DNA from: Acidobacteriaceae bacterium
GTDB lineage: Bacteria > Acidobacteriota > Terriglobia > Terriglobales > Acidobacteriaceae
NCBI GenBank assembly: GCA_025462785.1
Contig: JAOAPG010000188.1
Location: 1-6,289 of the forward strand
Reading direction: 5' to 3'
DNA: 6,289 nt
Positions 1-6,289 of the stretch are shown one piece after another; position 1 is the stretch's first letter; every line of letters starts with the position of its first letter. The notes under the pieces were generated by a model, which was not told where the DNA came from, made no database searches, and saw only the letters and a program-made list of their open reading frames with translations. The position numbers and the translations under genes are program-made.

Positions 1-1197
1 AAGTTTCTCGATGAATTGCTAGGCGAGATGACGAAACTGTTCCCCGATCAGTTCTTTCATATTGGCGGCGATGAAGTGAATGGAAAGCAATGGGACACTA
101 ATCCGAAAATTCAGGAATTCAAGCGGACGCACAAGATAAAGGACAATGCTGCATTGCAGGCGTACTTTACGGCGCGAGTGCAAAAACTTGTTAGCAAGCA
201 TGGAAAAACAACCATGGGCTGGGATGAAATTCTGCAACCAGGGTTTCCAAAGGACGTCTTAATTCAGTCGTGGCGCGGTCAAGCATCGTTAGCACAGGCT
301 GCAAGGCTCGGTTATCGCGGCCTGTTGTCCTCTGGCTATTACATCGACTTGATGCAGTCCGCTGGGCAGCACTACGCGGTCGATCCAATGTCTGGTGATG
401 CTGCCAAGCTCACTGCCGAAGAATCCTCAAAAATTCTTGGCGGCGAGGCGGCGATGTGGTCGGAATATGTATCGCCCGAGAATATTGATTCGCGCATCTG
501 GCCTCGAACGGCGGCAATTGCGGAGCGGCTGTGGTCCCCTCAGAATGTGACAGATGTTAATTCGATGTATCAACGGCTAGATGCAACCAGCCAGCATCTG
601 GAATGGCTAGGACTCACGCACAACTCCAGTTACATCCCGATGCTGCAACGCATCGTCGGCGCCGACGACATTTCATCTTTGAAAGTTCTCGCCGATGTGG
701 TTGAGCCAGTCAAAGGCTACACTCGTGAAGAAACCAGTCCAGTGGAACCGACCAGCCTTATGCCACTCAACCGCCTGATCGATGCGGCTCGGCCGGAGAG
801 CACTAGGGGGCGAGAGTTTGCGGAGCTGGTAAATGCATATGTTGCGGGAAAAGCTGGCGCTGAAGCCAAATCGCAGATCAGGCAATGGCTCATTCTTTGG
901 CGTGACAATCACACGAAACTGCAACCTCTCGAAGCACAGTCATTTTTAATGAAAGAGATCGTGCCTGTTTCCCAGAGTGTTACCAGCGTAGCAACTGCCG
1001 GTCTGCAGGCCATGGATTACCTCGACCGGGGAGAGAGAGCGCCTGATACCTGGAAAACGGAGCAAGTCGCCCTCTTGCAACAAGCAGAAAAGCCGCAGGC
1101 ACAAGTATTGATCATGGTTGCACCGTCGATCCAAAAGCTAGTCGAATTCAGCGCTGGGCAAAGACTGAGCCAGATTCCAGCGACATCATCGGAATGA
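1..1197 (+). CDS. Beta-N-acetylhexosaminidase, glycoside hydrolase family 20 (5'-partial)
   Basis: The reading frame is open from base 1, so the N-terminal part is missing; 398 residues are visible and the gene ends at TGA 1195-1197. GH20 enzymes remove terminal beta-linked GlcNAc or GalNAc from chitin fragments, peptidoglycan or glycans, using the substrate's own acetamido group. Visible hallmarks, numbered from the first visible codon: HIGGDE with the catalytic Asp24-Glu25 pair, GWDEI (Trp74), QSWRG (Trp91), GYYIDL (Tyr113-Tyr114), GGEAAMWSEY (Glu149, Trp153, Glu155) and ERLWSP (Trp178). These match the active-site aromatic and acidic positions along the second half of the GH20 TIM barrel. 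About 200 residues follow the barrel; they look mainly helical and I do not recognise a domain there. A signal peptide and an N-terminal GH20b-like domain would be expected upstream but cannot be seen. The family call is very safe; the natural substrate is unknown. The next gene begins 37 bp downstream on the same strand. Confidence 0.95.
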   Translation, partial: KFLDELLGEMTKLFPDQFFHIGGDEVNGKQWDTNPKIQEFKRTHKIKDNAALQAYFTARVQKLVSKHGKTTMGWDEILQPGFPKDVLIQSWRGQASLAQAARLGYRGLLSSGYYIDLMQSAGQHYAVDPMSGDAAKLTAEESSKILGGEAAMWSEYVSPENIDSRIWPRTAAIAERLWSPQNVTDVNSMYQRLDATSQHLEWLGLTHNSSYIPMLQRIVGADDISSLKVLADVVEPVKGYTREETSPVEPTSLMPLNRLIDAARPESTRGREFAELVNAYVAGKAGAEAKSQIRQWLILWRDNHTKLQPLEAQSFLMKEIVPVSQSVTSVATAGLQAMDYLDRGERAPDTWKTEQVALLQQAEKPQAQVLIMVAPSIQKLVEFSAGQRLSQIPATSSE

Positions 1198-1202
1198 GAG
1201 CC

Positions 1203-1218
1203 GCTCACAAAGTGAAGC
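1203..1218 (+). other. Small imperfect hairpin between GH20 and exporter genes
   Basis: GCTCAC at 1203-1208 can pair with GTG 1212-1214 and AGC 1216-1218 around an AAA loop, with A1215 bulged. It sits in the only spacer between the first two genes, 5 bp after the GH20 stop. The following bases (CTATTTAGC) contain no run of T, so it does not look like a standard intrinsic terminator. It could be a weak mRNA-processing or attenuation element, or chance. Confidence 0.2.
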
Positions 1219-1234
1219 CTATTTAGCTGGAATA

Positions 1235-3154
1235 GTGTCTAATCAGGGAGTGCCTCCCCACTACAGATCTGTGGATCTGCCGGCCCCTAAGCGGCAGAAT
1301 CTGCGAGCAGTTCTTCCTTTGCTCTGGGACCTGATGCTCCCTCGTCGCGGATTGCTTGCCATTGGCTTTGGGCTGATGGTGATCAATCGCGTTTCTGGTC
1401 TGGCACTTCCTTATTCAACAAAATTTCTCTTCGACAATGTAATTACGCAACACCATATCCAGCTCCTTAAGCCGATTGTTCTTGCCGTGTTACTCGCTAC
1501 GGCCATTCAAGGCGTCACCTCTTTTGCCCTTACGCAATTGTTATCAAAGGCTGCCCAGCGCCTGATTACCGAACTTCGGCAGCGAGTTCAAGCTCACATC
1601 GGACGCCTGTCAGTTACGTTTCACGATTCGACAAAGAGCGGCGTTCTGGTGTCACGCATTATGAGTGATGTCGAAGGCGTGCGCAATTTGATCGGCACTG
1701 GCTTGGTCGATTTAGTCGGAGGACTGCTGACTGCGAGCATCGCGCTAGTTCTCCTATTTCGAATTAGCACTCAGATGACAGTTCTGGCCTTTGGATTCCT
1801 GCTTTGTTTCGGATTTTTTCTTAAAAAAGCTTTCGGCACGATCCGGCCGATTTTTCGAGAGCGCAGCAAAATCAATGCCGAAGTCACGGGACGCCTCGCG
1901 GAATCGCTTGGCGGCGTACGCGTCATTAAGGGTTATCACGCAGAGGGTCGCGAAGAGAAAGTTTTCGCTTTTGGCGTTCACCGCCTGTTGGTCAACGTGC
2001 TGCGCAGTTTGACGGCTACATCAGTCATGAGTCTCTCGGCAAGTTTACTGCTCGGAGTCGTCGGAGCCACAATCGAGTATCTGGGTGCTCGGCAGATCTT
2101 TGCCGGGAAACTGACGATTGGCGGTCTGGTTATGTACAACGCCTTCATGGCGTTCTTGATCGCACCTATCATGCAGATCGTTCAAATCGGGACCCAGCTA
2201 ACTGAGGCACTTGCCGGACTGGAACGTACCCACGAAATCCTGGGTGAACGCCAAGAAGACAAAGATCCTCGGCGCACTGTCTCTTTGGCCGCAATTGAGG
2301 GGAACGTTGACTTCGAAAACGTGAGTTTCAGTTACGACGGCAAACGCACTGTGCTACGGGATGTTTCATTTCAGGCTGCGCCGGGTACGGTGACCGCGCT
2401 AGTAGGCTCTTCCGGCTCGGGAAAATCAACAACTATCGGATTGATTTCCGCATTTTACGTTCCGACTTCAGGCCAGGTGCTCGTAGACGGAATCGATCTC
2501 AGCATCGTCAGACTCGATTCTTATCGAACGCGTCTGGGAGTGGTGTTACAAGAATCGTTCCTGTTTGACGGTACGATTCGTGAGAACGTTGCGTTCTCGC
2601 GGCCGGATGCGAGTGACGAGCAAATCATGCGAGCGTGCAAGATCGCGCGAGTCGATGAGTTTGCCGAGAGCTTTGCGGACAAGTACGACACAATTGTCGG
2701 CGAGCGTGGCGTGAAACTCTCGGGGGGACAACGTCAACGCATCTCGATTGCTAGAGCCATTCTTGCAGAACCGCGGATATTGATTCTTGATGAAGCGACC
2801 TCGAGCCTCGATTCGGAATCAGAAGCGCTGATTCAGCAGGGCCTCTCCTATCTTATGCAGGGACGCACGACGTTCGTCATTGCGCACCGTCTGTCCACTA
2901 TTCGCCGCGCGGATCAAATTCTCGTAATGGAGCAGGGACAAATCGTAGAACGTGGAACTCACGAGCAGCTTTACGCTCTGCGGGGGCGGTATTACGACCT
3001 GTATACCAAACAGCATGGCGTCGAGACCAATCTGTTCCTGGCTCCAGGTGAAGGCGACACGGCGGGGGACCGGGAAGATGATTCGAAAAAGAATGGCGGC
3101 ACGGATGCCGATTTGACGGACGATCTGAATTTGGTAAGAGGAGACGTCCGCTAA
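1235..3154 (+). CDS. ABC exporter, fused transmembrane and ATPase domains (MsbA/LmrA-like half-transporter)
   Basis: This 639-residue protein has the standard half-transporter layout and should act as a homodimer in the inner membrane, exporting a lipid, drug, peptide or similar amphipathic substrate. Six hydrophobic segments lie at about 38-60, 78-102, 155-175, 181-197, 264-286 and 296-320. The nucleotide-binding domain starts near 358: A-loop Tyr367, Walker A GSSGSGKST 391-399, Q-loop Gln439, the VGERG X-loop just before signature LSGGQ 495-499, Walker B ILILDE with catalytic Glu520, and H-loop His551. All are intact, so the ATPase should be active. From about 596 there is a charged, mostly acidic tail of some 44 residues beyond the usual end of the family. 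The start is GTG 1235, the first possible in-frame start after the GH20 gene; its ribosome-binding site is weak (only GGA 3 bp before). GTG 1250 is an alternative. The substrate cannot be told from sequence; the GH20 neighbour is only suggestive. Confidence 0.93.
   Translation: MSNQGVPPHYRSVDLPAPKRQNLRAVLPLLWDLMLPRRGLLAIGFGLMVINRVSGLALPYSTKFLFDNVITQHHIQLLKPIVLAVLLATAIQGVTSFALTQLLSKAAQRLITELRQRVQAHIGRLSVTFHDSTKSGVLVSRIMSDVEGVRNLIGTGLVDLVGGLLTASIALVLLFRISTQMTVLAFGFLLCFGFFLKKAFGTIRPIFRERSKINAEVTGRLAESLGGVRVIKGYHAEGREEKVFAFGVHRLLVNVLRSLTATSVMSLSASLLLGVVGATIEYLGARQIFAGKLTIGGLVMYNAFMAFLIAPIMQIVQIGTQLTEALAGLERTHEILGERQEDKDPRRTVSLAAIEGNVDFENVSFSYDGKRTVLRDVSFQAAPGTVTALVGSSGSGKSTTIGLISAFYVPTSGQVLVDGIDLSIVRLDSYRTRLGVVLQESFLFDGTIRENVAFSRPDASDEQIMRACKIARVDEFAESFADKYDTIVGERGVKLSGGQRQRISIARAILAEPRILILDEATSSLDSESEALIQQGLSYLMQGRTTFVIAHRLSTIRRADQILVMEQGQIVERGTHEQLYALRGRYYDLYTKQHGVETNLFLAPGEGDTAGDREDDSKKNGGTDADLTDDLNLVRGDVR
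3138..3143 (+). promoter_or_regulatory. Ribosome binding site for the MacB/LolD-type ATPase gene
   Basis: GAGGAG lies within the last codons of the exporter gene, 14 bp before ATG 3158. The spacing is longer than ideal, but an in-frame stop (TAA 3152-3154) rules out any earlier start, so ATG 3158 is the earliest possible one. Its position inside the upstream gene suggests coupled translation. Confidence 0.6.
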
Positions 3155-3157
3155 GTT

Positions 3158-3919
3158 ATGAGCACCCCCCGAACCGATGGAAATCCCAGCCCCGAAATTG
3201 CAGTTCTGACCGACAACATTTGCCGCCACTATCAGATGGGCGAAGCTCTTATTCCCGCAGTCGATGGCATCTCGCTAGAAATCCGCTCGGGAGAATTTGT
3301 CGCACTTTTGGGCACATCAGGCTCGGGCAAATCATCATTGCTGAATCTGATCGCCGGACTAGACCGCCCGACATCGGGAAAAGTGGTTGTTCACGGTAGC
3401 GATCTGGCGGATCTCTCCCGCGCGGAATTGGCGAAATATCGCCTGCATACTGTCGGAATGGTTTTTCAATCCTTCAACTTAATCCCGCGCATGACTCTGC
3501 TTGAAAACGTTGAGTTACCGATGCGTATCGCAGAAGTCAACAGGAACAAACGCGAGGCTTTGGCTTTAAAGGCCCTAGAGCGAGTCGGACTAGGAAAGAG
3601 AAAGAAGCATCGTCCCGTGGAGCTTTCGGGTGGTGAGCAGCAACGCGCTTCTTTGGCCAGAGCTCTGATTAATCAGCCACGGCTACTGCTGGCGGATGAG
3701 CCAACCGGCAATCTCGACAGCCGCACGGGTACGGAGATCATGAATTTTATTCGCGAGTTTAACGAGTCGCTCGGGATGACAATAGTGATGGTTACACACG
3801 AGCGCGCACTGGCGGAGCAATATGCACGACGAATGATCTCTCTCGCAGACGGAAAGCTCATAGATGATCGTGCGACTGCTTCAGCAGCGACGGCCGTGGT
3901 GCGCCGAGGTGAATTGTGA
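3158..3919 (+). CDS. ABC transporter ATP-binding protein, MacB/LolD type
   Basis: A 253-residue stand-alone ATPase that would power the permease encoded directly downstream. In the MacB/LolD family ATP binding and hydrolysis drive mechanotransmission: the permease changes shape on the periplasmic side and pushes lipoproteins, peptides or drugs onward, rather than moving them through a membrane channel. Motifs seen: Walker A GTSGSGKSS 52-60, Q-loop Gln104 (MVFQSFNLIPRMTLLENV), signature LSGGEQQR from 156, Walker B LLLADEPTGNLDS with Asp180-Glu181, and H-loop His214 (VTHE). The run DEPTGNLDS and the FNLIPRMT segment are typical of this subfamily and distinguish it from importer ATPases. Length is somewhat above LolD (about 230), with extra residues at both ends. 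It begins 3 bp after the exporter stop and its TGA overlaps the GTG of the permease (GTGA, 3916-3919), so the two are translationally coupled. I cannot tell LolD, MacB or an antimicrobial peptide exporter apart, so no symbol is given. Confidence 0.94.
   Translation: MSTPRTDGNPSPEIAVLTDNICRHYQMGEALIPAVDGISLEIRSGEFVALLGTSGSGKSSLLNLIAGLDRPTSGKVVVHGSDLADLSRAELAKYRLHTVGMVFQSFNLIPRMTLLENVELPMRIAEVNRNKREALALKALERVGLGKRKKHRPVELSGGEQQRASLARALINQPRLLLADEPTGNLDSRTGTEIMNFIREFNESLGMTIVMVTHERALAEQYARRMISLADGKLIDDRATASAATAVVRRGEL
3906..3911 (+). promoter_or_regulatory. Ribosome binding site for the FtsX/MacB-type permease gene
   Basis: GAGGTG ends 4 bp before GTG 3916 and lies inside the end of the ATPase gene. 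It supports the GTG start and the 4-bp overlap with the preceding stop, although the spacing is short. Confidence 0.5.
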
Positions 3920-5301
3920 AGCTGTACGATTCAACTGAGCTGGCTGTTCGGAATCTTCGCGAGTCGTTTTTGCGCAATTCACTGACAACCATTGGAATTT
4001 CGGTAGGAGTGGCGTCGCTGGTTGCGATGTTGTCATTGGGAATTGGCCTACAGAAGCTCGCGGGACGCCGCTTACAGAGTTCCGGATTGTTCGACACCGT
4101 GATAGTTACATCTCGCCGCGATTTGCGCGGCTTCAATCGCGAACAGGAGGATAACGGTCCGGCTCCCGCCGACAGTCCTGCACTGGACGAACCTGCGCGG
4201 CAGAAGCTGGAACAACTGCCCAACGTCATCGAAGCTTATCCCGACATTCGCTTTATAACCGAGCTTCGTTTCGAAGGAAGTCCTCACCTAACCATGGTGG
4301 CAGGTCTTCCCTTCTCGAGCAAAAATAACGATGCCTTTGATGGCATGCAGGGGAATTTCTTTTCATCAGATTCCGCGCCGGAGGCGATTCTGCAAAAAGC
4401 ATTCGCGGAAGAGTTGCTGGGTCGAACTCCGAAACGTGGCGCTGATGACGTAAACGTCAGAGAGCTTGCCACGCCTCTCCTGGGCAAGGAGCTGGTGCTG
4501 AGTTATACAGAACGCACCGCAACGCCGAGCGCATCTTCTGAAGCGGACAGAGGCTCGGATGCGGCGGCGTATTCCGTGGTCAGGCACCGACAGGCCCTTA
4601 AGATTGTCGGGATTTCGGATCTGGATCCAGACAGCATGCGCGGACAAGCTAGGGCGCGAGTATTCCTGCCGTTAAAGTTTGCTCAAAGCCTTCATGTGAT
4701 GCAGGCCTCCGATGTGCGAGACACAACTCGTCTTCCGGGCAGCGCGCCAACTTATTCAAACGTGAGTGTCCGGTTAAAGAGCCCGAAGAACGTCCAGGCG
4801 GTCGAGGACGCCATCAAGAAGATGGGCTTTAATACTTTCTCGATAACGGACGCCACGCGTAGCATGCGGCAGTTCTTCGCCGTGCTTGACCTATTTCTTG
4901 GGATTTTTGGAAGCCTGGCGCTGGCGGTGGCGTCGATCGGCATTGTGAACACCCTGGTAATGGCGATTCTCGAACGCCGGCGGGAGATTGGCATTATGAA
5001 AGCCCTCGGCGCAAGTGACGCCGACGTGAAAGGCCTTTTCTTCGCCGAGGCAGGCGCCATGGGGGTTTTCGGCGGAGCCGTTGGTGTGGCTCTCGGCTGG
5101 ACAATTGGACGCATCATCAATTTAGGAACTAACGTTTACCTGAGGAGGCAGAATTTCCCTCCCGAACAAATATGGTTCGTGCCATGGTGGTTGATAGCAG
5201 GGGCTATAGTCTTTTCGATTATTATCAGCTTGTTATCGGGCCTATATCCTGCCAGCCGTGCCGCTCGCTTGGATCCTGTCCAGGCTTTGCGTTACGAATA
5301 A
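3916..5301 (+). CDS. ABC transporter permease, MacB/FtsX family
   Basis: A 461-residue inner-membrane protein with the MacB-type fold: one N-terminal helix (about 22-45), a large periplasmic domain (about 46-320), then three C-terminal helices (about 322-351, 373-400 and 419-441). The N-terminal stretch (ELAVRNLRES, then NSLTTIGISVGVAS) and the C-terminal ERRREIGIMKALGAS and YPASRAARLDPVQALRYE are hallmark sequences of MacB_PCD plus FtsX permeases. ERRREIGIMKALGAS corresponds to the coupling region that contacts the ATPase. It should dimerise and associate with the ATPase encoded just before it. The periplasmic domain carries a Ser/Ala/Asp/Glu-rich, probably flexible segment at about 199-218. 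MacB itself fuses ATPase and permease in one chain; here they are separate genes, as in LolCDE and many Gram-positive peptide exporters. No MacA-like adaptor or outer-membrane channel gene is in the window, so tripartite efflux cannot be inferred. GTG 3916 keeps the complete N-terminal motif. The substrate is unknown. Confidence 0.93.
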   Translation: MKLYDSTELAVRNLRESFLRNSLTTIGISVGVASLVAMLSLGIGLQKLAGRRLQSSGLFDTVIVTSRRDLRGFNREQEDNGPAPADSPALDEPARQKLEQLPNVIEAYPDIRFITELRFEGSPHLTMVAGLPFSSKNNDAFDGMQGNFFSSDSAPEAILQKAFAEELLGRTPKRGADDVNVRELATPLLGKELVLSYTERTATPSASSEADRGSDAAAYSVVRHRQALKIVGISDLDPDSMRGQARARVFLPLKFAQSLHVMQASDVRDTTRLPGSAPTYSNVSVRLKSPKNVQAVEDAIKKMGFNTFSITDATRSMRQFFAVLDLFLGIFGSLALAVASIGIVNTLVMAILERRREIGIMKALGASDADVKGLFFAEAGAMGVFGGAVGVALGWTIGRIINLGTNVYLRRQNFPPEQIWFVPWWLIAGAIVFSIIISLLSGLYPASRAARLDPVQALRYE

Positions 5302-5322
5302 ATAGCTACAGCTATAAACATC

Positions 5323-5327
5323 AGAGG
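5323..5327 (+). promoter_or_regulatory. Ribosome binding site for the VOC protein gene
   Basis: AGAGG lies 7 bp before ATG 5335, a normal spacing. It is the best-placed Shine-Dalgarno-like site in the window and fixes the VOC start. Confidence 0.65.
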
Positions 5328-5334
5328 CGTCCTA

Positions 5335-5709
5335 ATGTTAAGCAGTGAAAAACTTGTGGCATTTGTACCTACGAAGGACCAAAAGCAGGCAAGAGCTTTT
5401 TACGAAGGGGTCTTGGGATTGACCTTTGTCAGTGAGGACACTTTCGCACTTGTCCTCGATGCGAATGGCACGAAAATTCGGGTAGCGAATGCGCCAGAAT
5501 TCAAACCTGCCCAATTTACAATCTTAGGATGGATGGTTTCAGATATAGAAACAACCGTGACGGAATTGCAGGCAAAGGGGATCGCCTTCGAGAAGTTCGG
5601 ACTCAAGGATCAAGACGAGCGCGGCATCTGGTCCGCTCCCGGTGGCGACAAAGTAGCTTGGTTCAAAGATCCGGACGGCAATATTTTGTCAGTGTCGCAA
5701 CATATTTAA
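5335..5709 (+). CDS. VOC-superfamily protein (glyoxalase/bleomycin-resistance fold)
   Basis: A 124-residue cytoplasmic protein with the two repeated beta-alpha-beta-beta-beta modules of the vicinal oxygen chelate fold (about 5-55 and 62-122). Recognisable pieces are KDQKQARAFYEGVLGL in the first module, GWMVSDIETTVTELQAKGI opening the second, and the closing FKDPDGNILSV. The length is typical of single-chain VOC proteins, which work as dimers. My by-eye alignment to E. coli glyoxalase I (His5, Glu56, His74, Glu122) puts Val, Arg, Leu and Ser at the four metal-ligand positions. True glyoxalase I activity is therefore unlikely, and a binding or antibiotic-sequestering role, or a different chemistry, is possible. 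The specific function is unknown. The start is ATG 5335, supported by AGAGG 7 bp before. The gene follows the permease by 33 bp, and its TAA is 2 bp before the start of the esterase gene, so it is probably in the same transcript. Confidence 0.9.
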   Translation: MLSSEKLVAFVPTKDQKQARAFYEGVLGLTFVSEDTFALVLDANGTKIRVANAPEFKPAQFTILGWMVSDIETTVTELQAKGIAFEKFGLKDQDERGIWSAPGGDKVAWFKDPDGNILSVSQHI

Positions 5710-5711
5710 AA

Positions 5712-6289
5712 TTGTCCCGCCTTATTTCTTTATTGCTGCTCGGTCTTTTTCTTTGTTCCGCAGTTCAGTTTTCATCGGCTCAGAATTCCGCAGCTCAGAC
5801 AGAAAGCCGTATCGATTGTAATTCTTTAAACAGCCGCATCCTTAAGCAGCCCGTTCACTATTGCGTACTGATACCTGCAAGTTACGATTCAGCACCCGCA
5901 TCTTCCAGCCAATATCCGGTGCTCTACTTCCTTCATGGTCTCGGAGAGAACGAGCAAGCGCTGTTCAAGAGCGGTGGATGGGACTTGATCGAAGATCTCC
6001 GGCAACAACATAAAATCGGCGACTTCCTGATCGTAGCGCCGGAAGCAAAGCGCAGCTTCTACATCAACTCGGCGGATGGCAAAGTGGAGTACAGCGACTT
6101 CTTCACAAAAGAATTCATGCCCTACATCGAGGGCAAATACCGCATCAAGCACGAACGTTCGGCGCGCGCGATCAGTGGCATTTCGATGGGAGGATATGGT
6201 GCGCTGCGGTTTGCGTTCGCTTATCCGGAGCTCTTTTCGTCGGTGAGCGCACAGAGTGCGGCGCTGATTACTGAATCACCTGAAGAATT
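5712..6289 (+). CDS. Secreted esterase, esterase D/antigen 85 type alpha/beta hydrolase (3'-partial)
   Basis: The frame is open to the window edge, giving 192 visible residues from TTG 5712. The N-terminus is a good signal peptide: MSR, a leucine-rich core (about 4-18), then SSA-Q with likely cleavage after Ala23. Cys15 lies in the core but is not in a proper lipobox. The mature part has YPVLYFLHGLGENE (His75-Gly76, oxyanion-hole region) and GISMGGYGAL, the G-x-S-x-G nucleophile elbow with Ser158. These are characteristic of the PF00756 putative esterase family, which includes S-formylglutathione hydrolase, feruloyl and acetylxylan esterases and mycolyltransferases. The catalytic Asp/Glu and His must lie beyond the edge. 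Cys36 and Cys51, before the hydrolase core, could form a disulfide after export. TTG 5712 is chosen because it gives a compact signal peptide directly after the VOC stop; TTG 5658 is possible but would add 18 residues and overlap the VOC gene. No Shine-Dalgarno is seen. The substrate is not determinable. Confidence 0.88.
   Translation, partial: MSRLISLLLLGLFLCSAVQFSSAQNSAAQTESRIDCNSLNSRILKQPVHYCVLIPASYDSAPASSSQYPVLYFLHGLGENEQALFKSGGWDLIEDLRQQHKIGDFLIVAPEAKRSFYINSADGKVEYSDFFTKEFMPYIEGKYRIKHERSARAISGISMGGYGALRFAFAYPELFSSVSAQSAALITESPEE

Noticed and set aside
1814..1828. T6 then A6 runs inside the exporter gene, resembling a slippery frameshift site
   Set aside because: In the reading frame the codons are TTT TTT CTT AAA AAA GCT, which does not give an X-XXY-YYZ heptamer in the right phase. 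The main frame continues intact through all ABC motifs, so no frameshift is needed.
2819..3229. 136-codon open frame on the minus strand
   Set aside because: It lies antisense to the exporter C-terminus and the start of the next ATPase, both strongly supported by motifs. Its product has no recognisable domain, and it is best explained as a shadow of the coding strand.
4752..5120. 122-codon open frame on the minus strand
   Set aside because: It is antisense to the conserved FtsX region of the permease, and its Arg/Pro/Ala/Ser-rich composition is typical of a shadow frame.
3158..5301. Naming the ATPase and permease macB or lolD/lolC
   Set aside because: Motifs place them in the broad MacB/LolD family only. 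No MacA, TolC, LolE or LolA gene is visible to decide, so a gene symbol would be over-interpretation.
5302..5315. Inverted repeat ATAGCT-AC-AGCTAT after the permease stop, as a possible terminator
   Set aside because: The stem is short and AT-rich, the loop is only 2 nt (4 nt if the inner pair opens) and no T-run follows. It is too weak for a terminator and may be chance.
5751..5756. Lipoprotein signal in the esterase N-terminus around Cys15
   Set aside because: The residues before the cysteine are L-F-L, and Leu directly before Cys does not fit a lipobox. The hydrophobic core continues beyond it to a better signal peptidase I site (SSA-Q).

Overview
The window looks like ordinary bacterial chromosome of intermediate GC content, with six genes all on the + strand and almost no intergenic space. 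The assortment (a long GH20 hexosaminidase, a single-chain ABC exporter, split MacB-like ABC genes, a short VOC protein and a secreted esterase with an N-terminal cysteine pair) and the protein style remind me of soil Acidobacteriota (Terriglobia). That placement is from memory of similar proteins and is not proven by the sequence.

Layout: 1-1197 is the 3' part of a family 20 beta-N-acetylhexosaminidase, whose 5' end lies outside the window. After 37 bp comes 1235-3154, a complete ABC exporter with fused membrane and ATPase domains. Next come 3158-3919, a MacB/LolD-type ATPase, and 3916-5301, its FtsX/MacB-type permease; these two overlap by 4 bp. A 33-bp gap leads to 5335-5709, a small glyoxalase-fold (VOC) protein. 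Only 2 bp after its stop, a TTG-started gene for a secreted esterase of the esterase D/antigen 85 type runs off the right edge (5712-6289).

The gaps are 37, 3, -4, 33 and 2 bp. No convincing terminator or promoter is visible, so the block is probably co-transcribed. The 3158-5301 pair is almost certainly one transporter, with two ATPase and two permease subunits. The 1235-3154 exporter should work as a homodimer and does not need it. GH20 and the esterase are both enzymes for polymer or ester breakdown, the esterase clearly exported, but nothing in the sequence ties the transporters to their substrates. No adaptor (MacA-like) or TolC-like gene is present here.

I found no RNA genes, mobile elements, CRISPR arrays or long repeats, and no gene-free stretch over 300 bp. 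I do not see a novel system. The points worth a second look are small: a VOC protein apparently without metal ligands, a missed-prone TTG start, an acidic exporter tail, a long uncharacterised C-terminal region of the GH20 protein, and a small hairpin between the first two genes.
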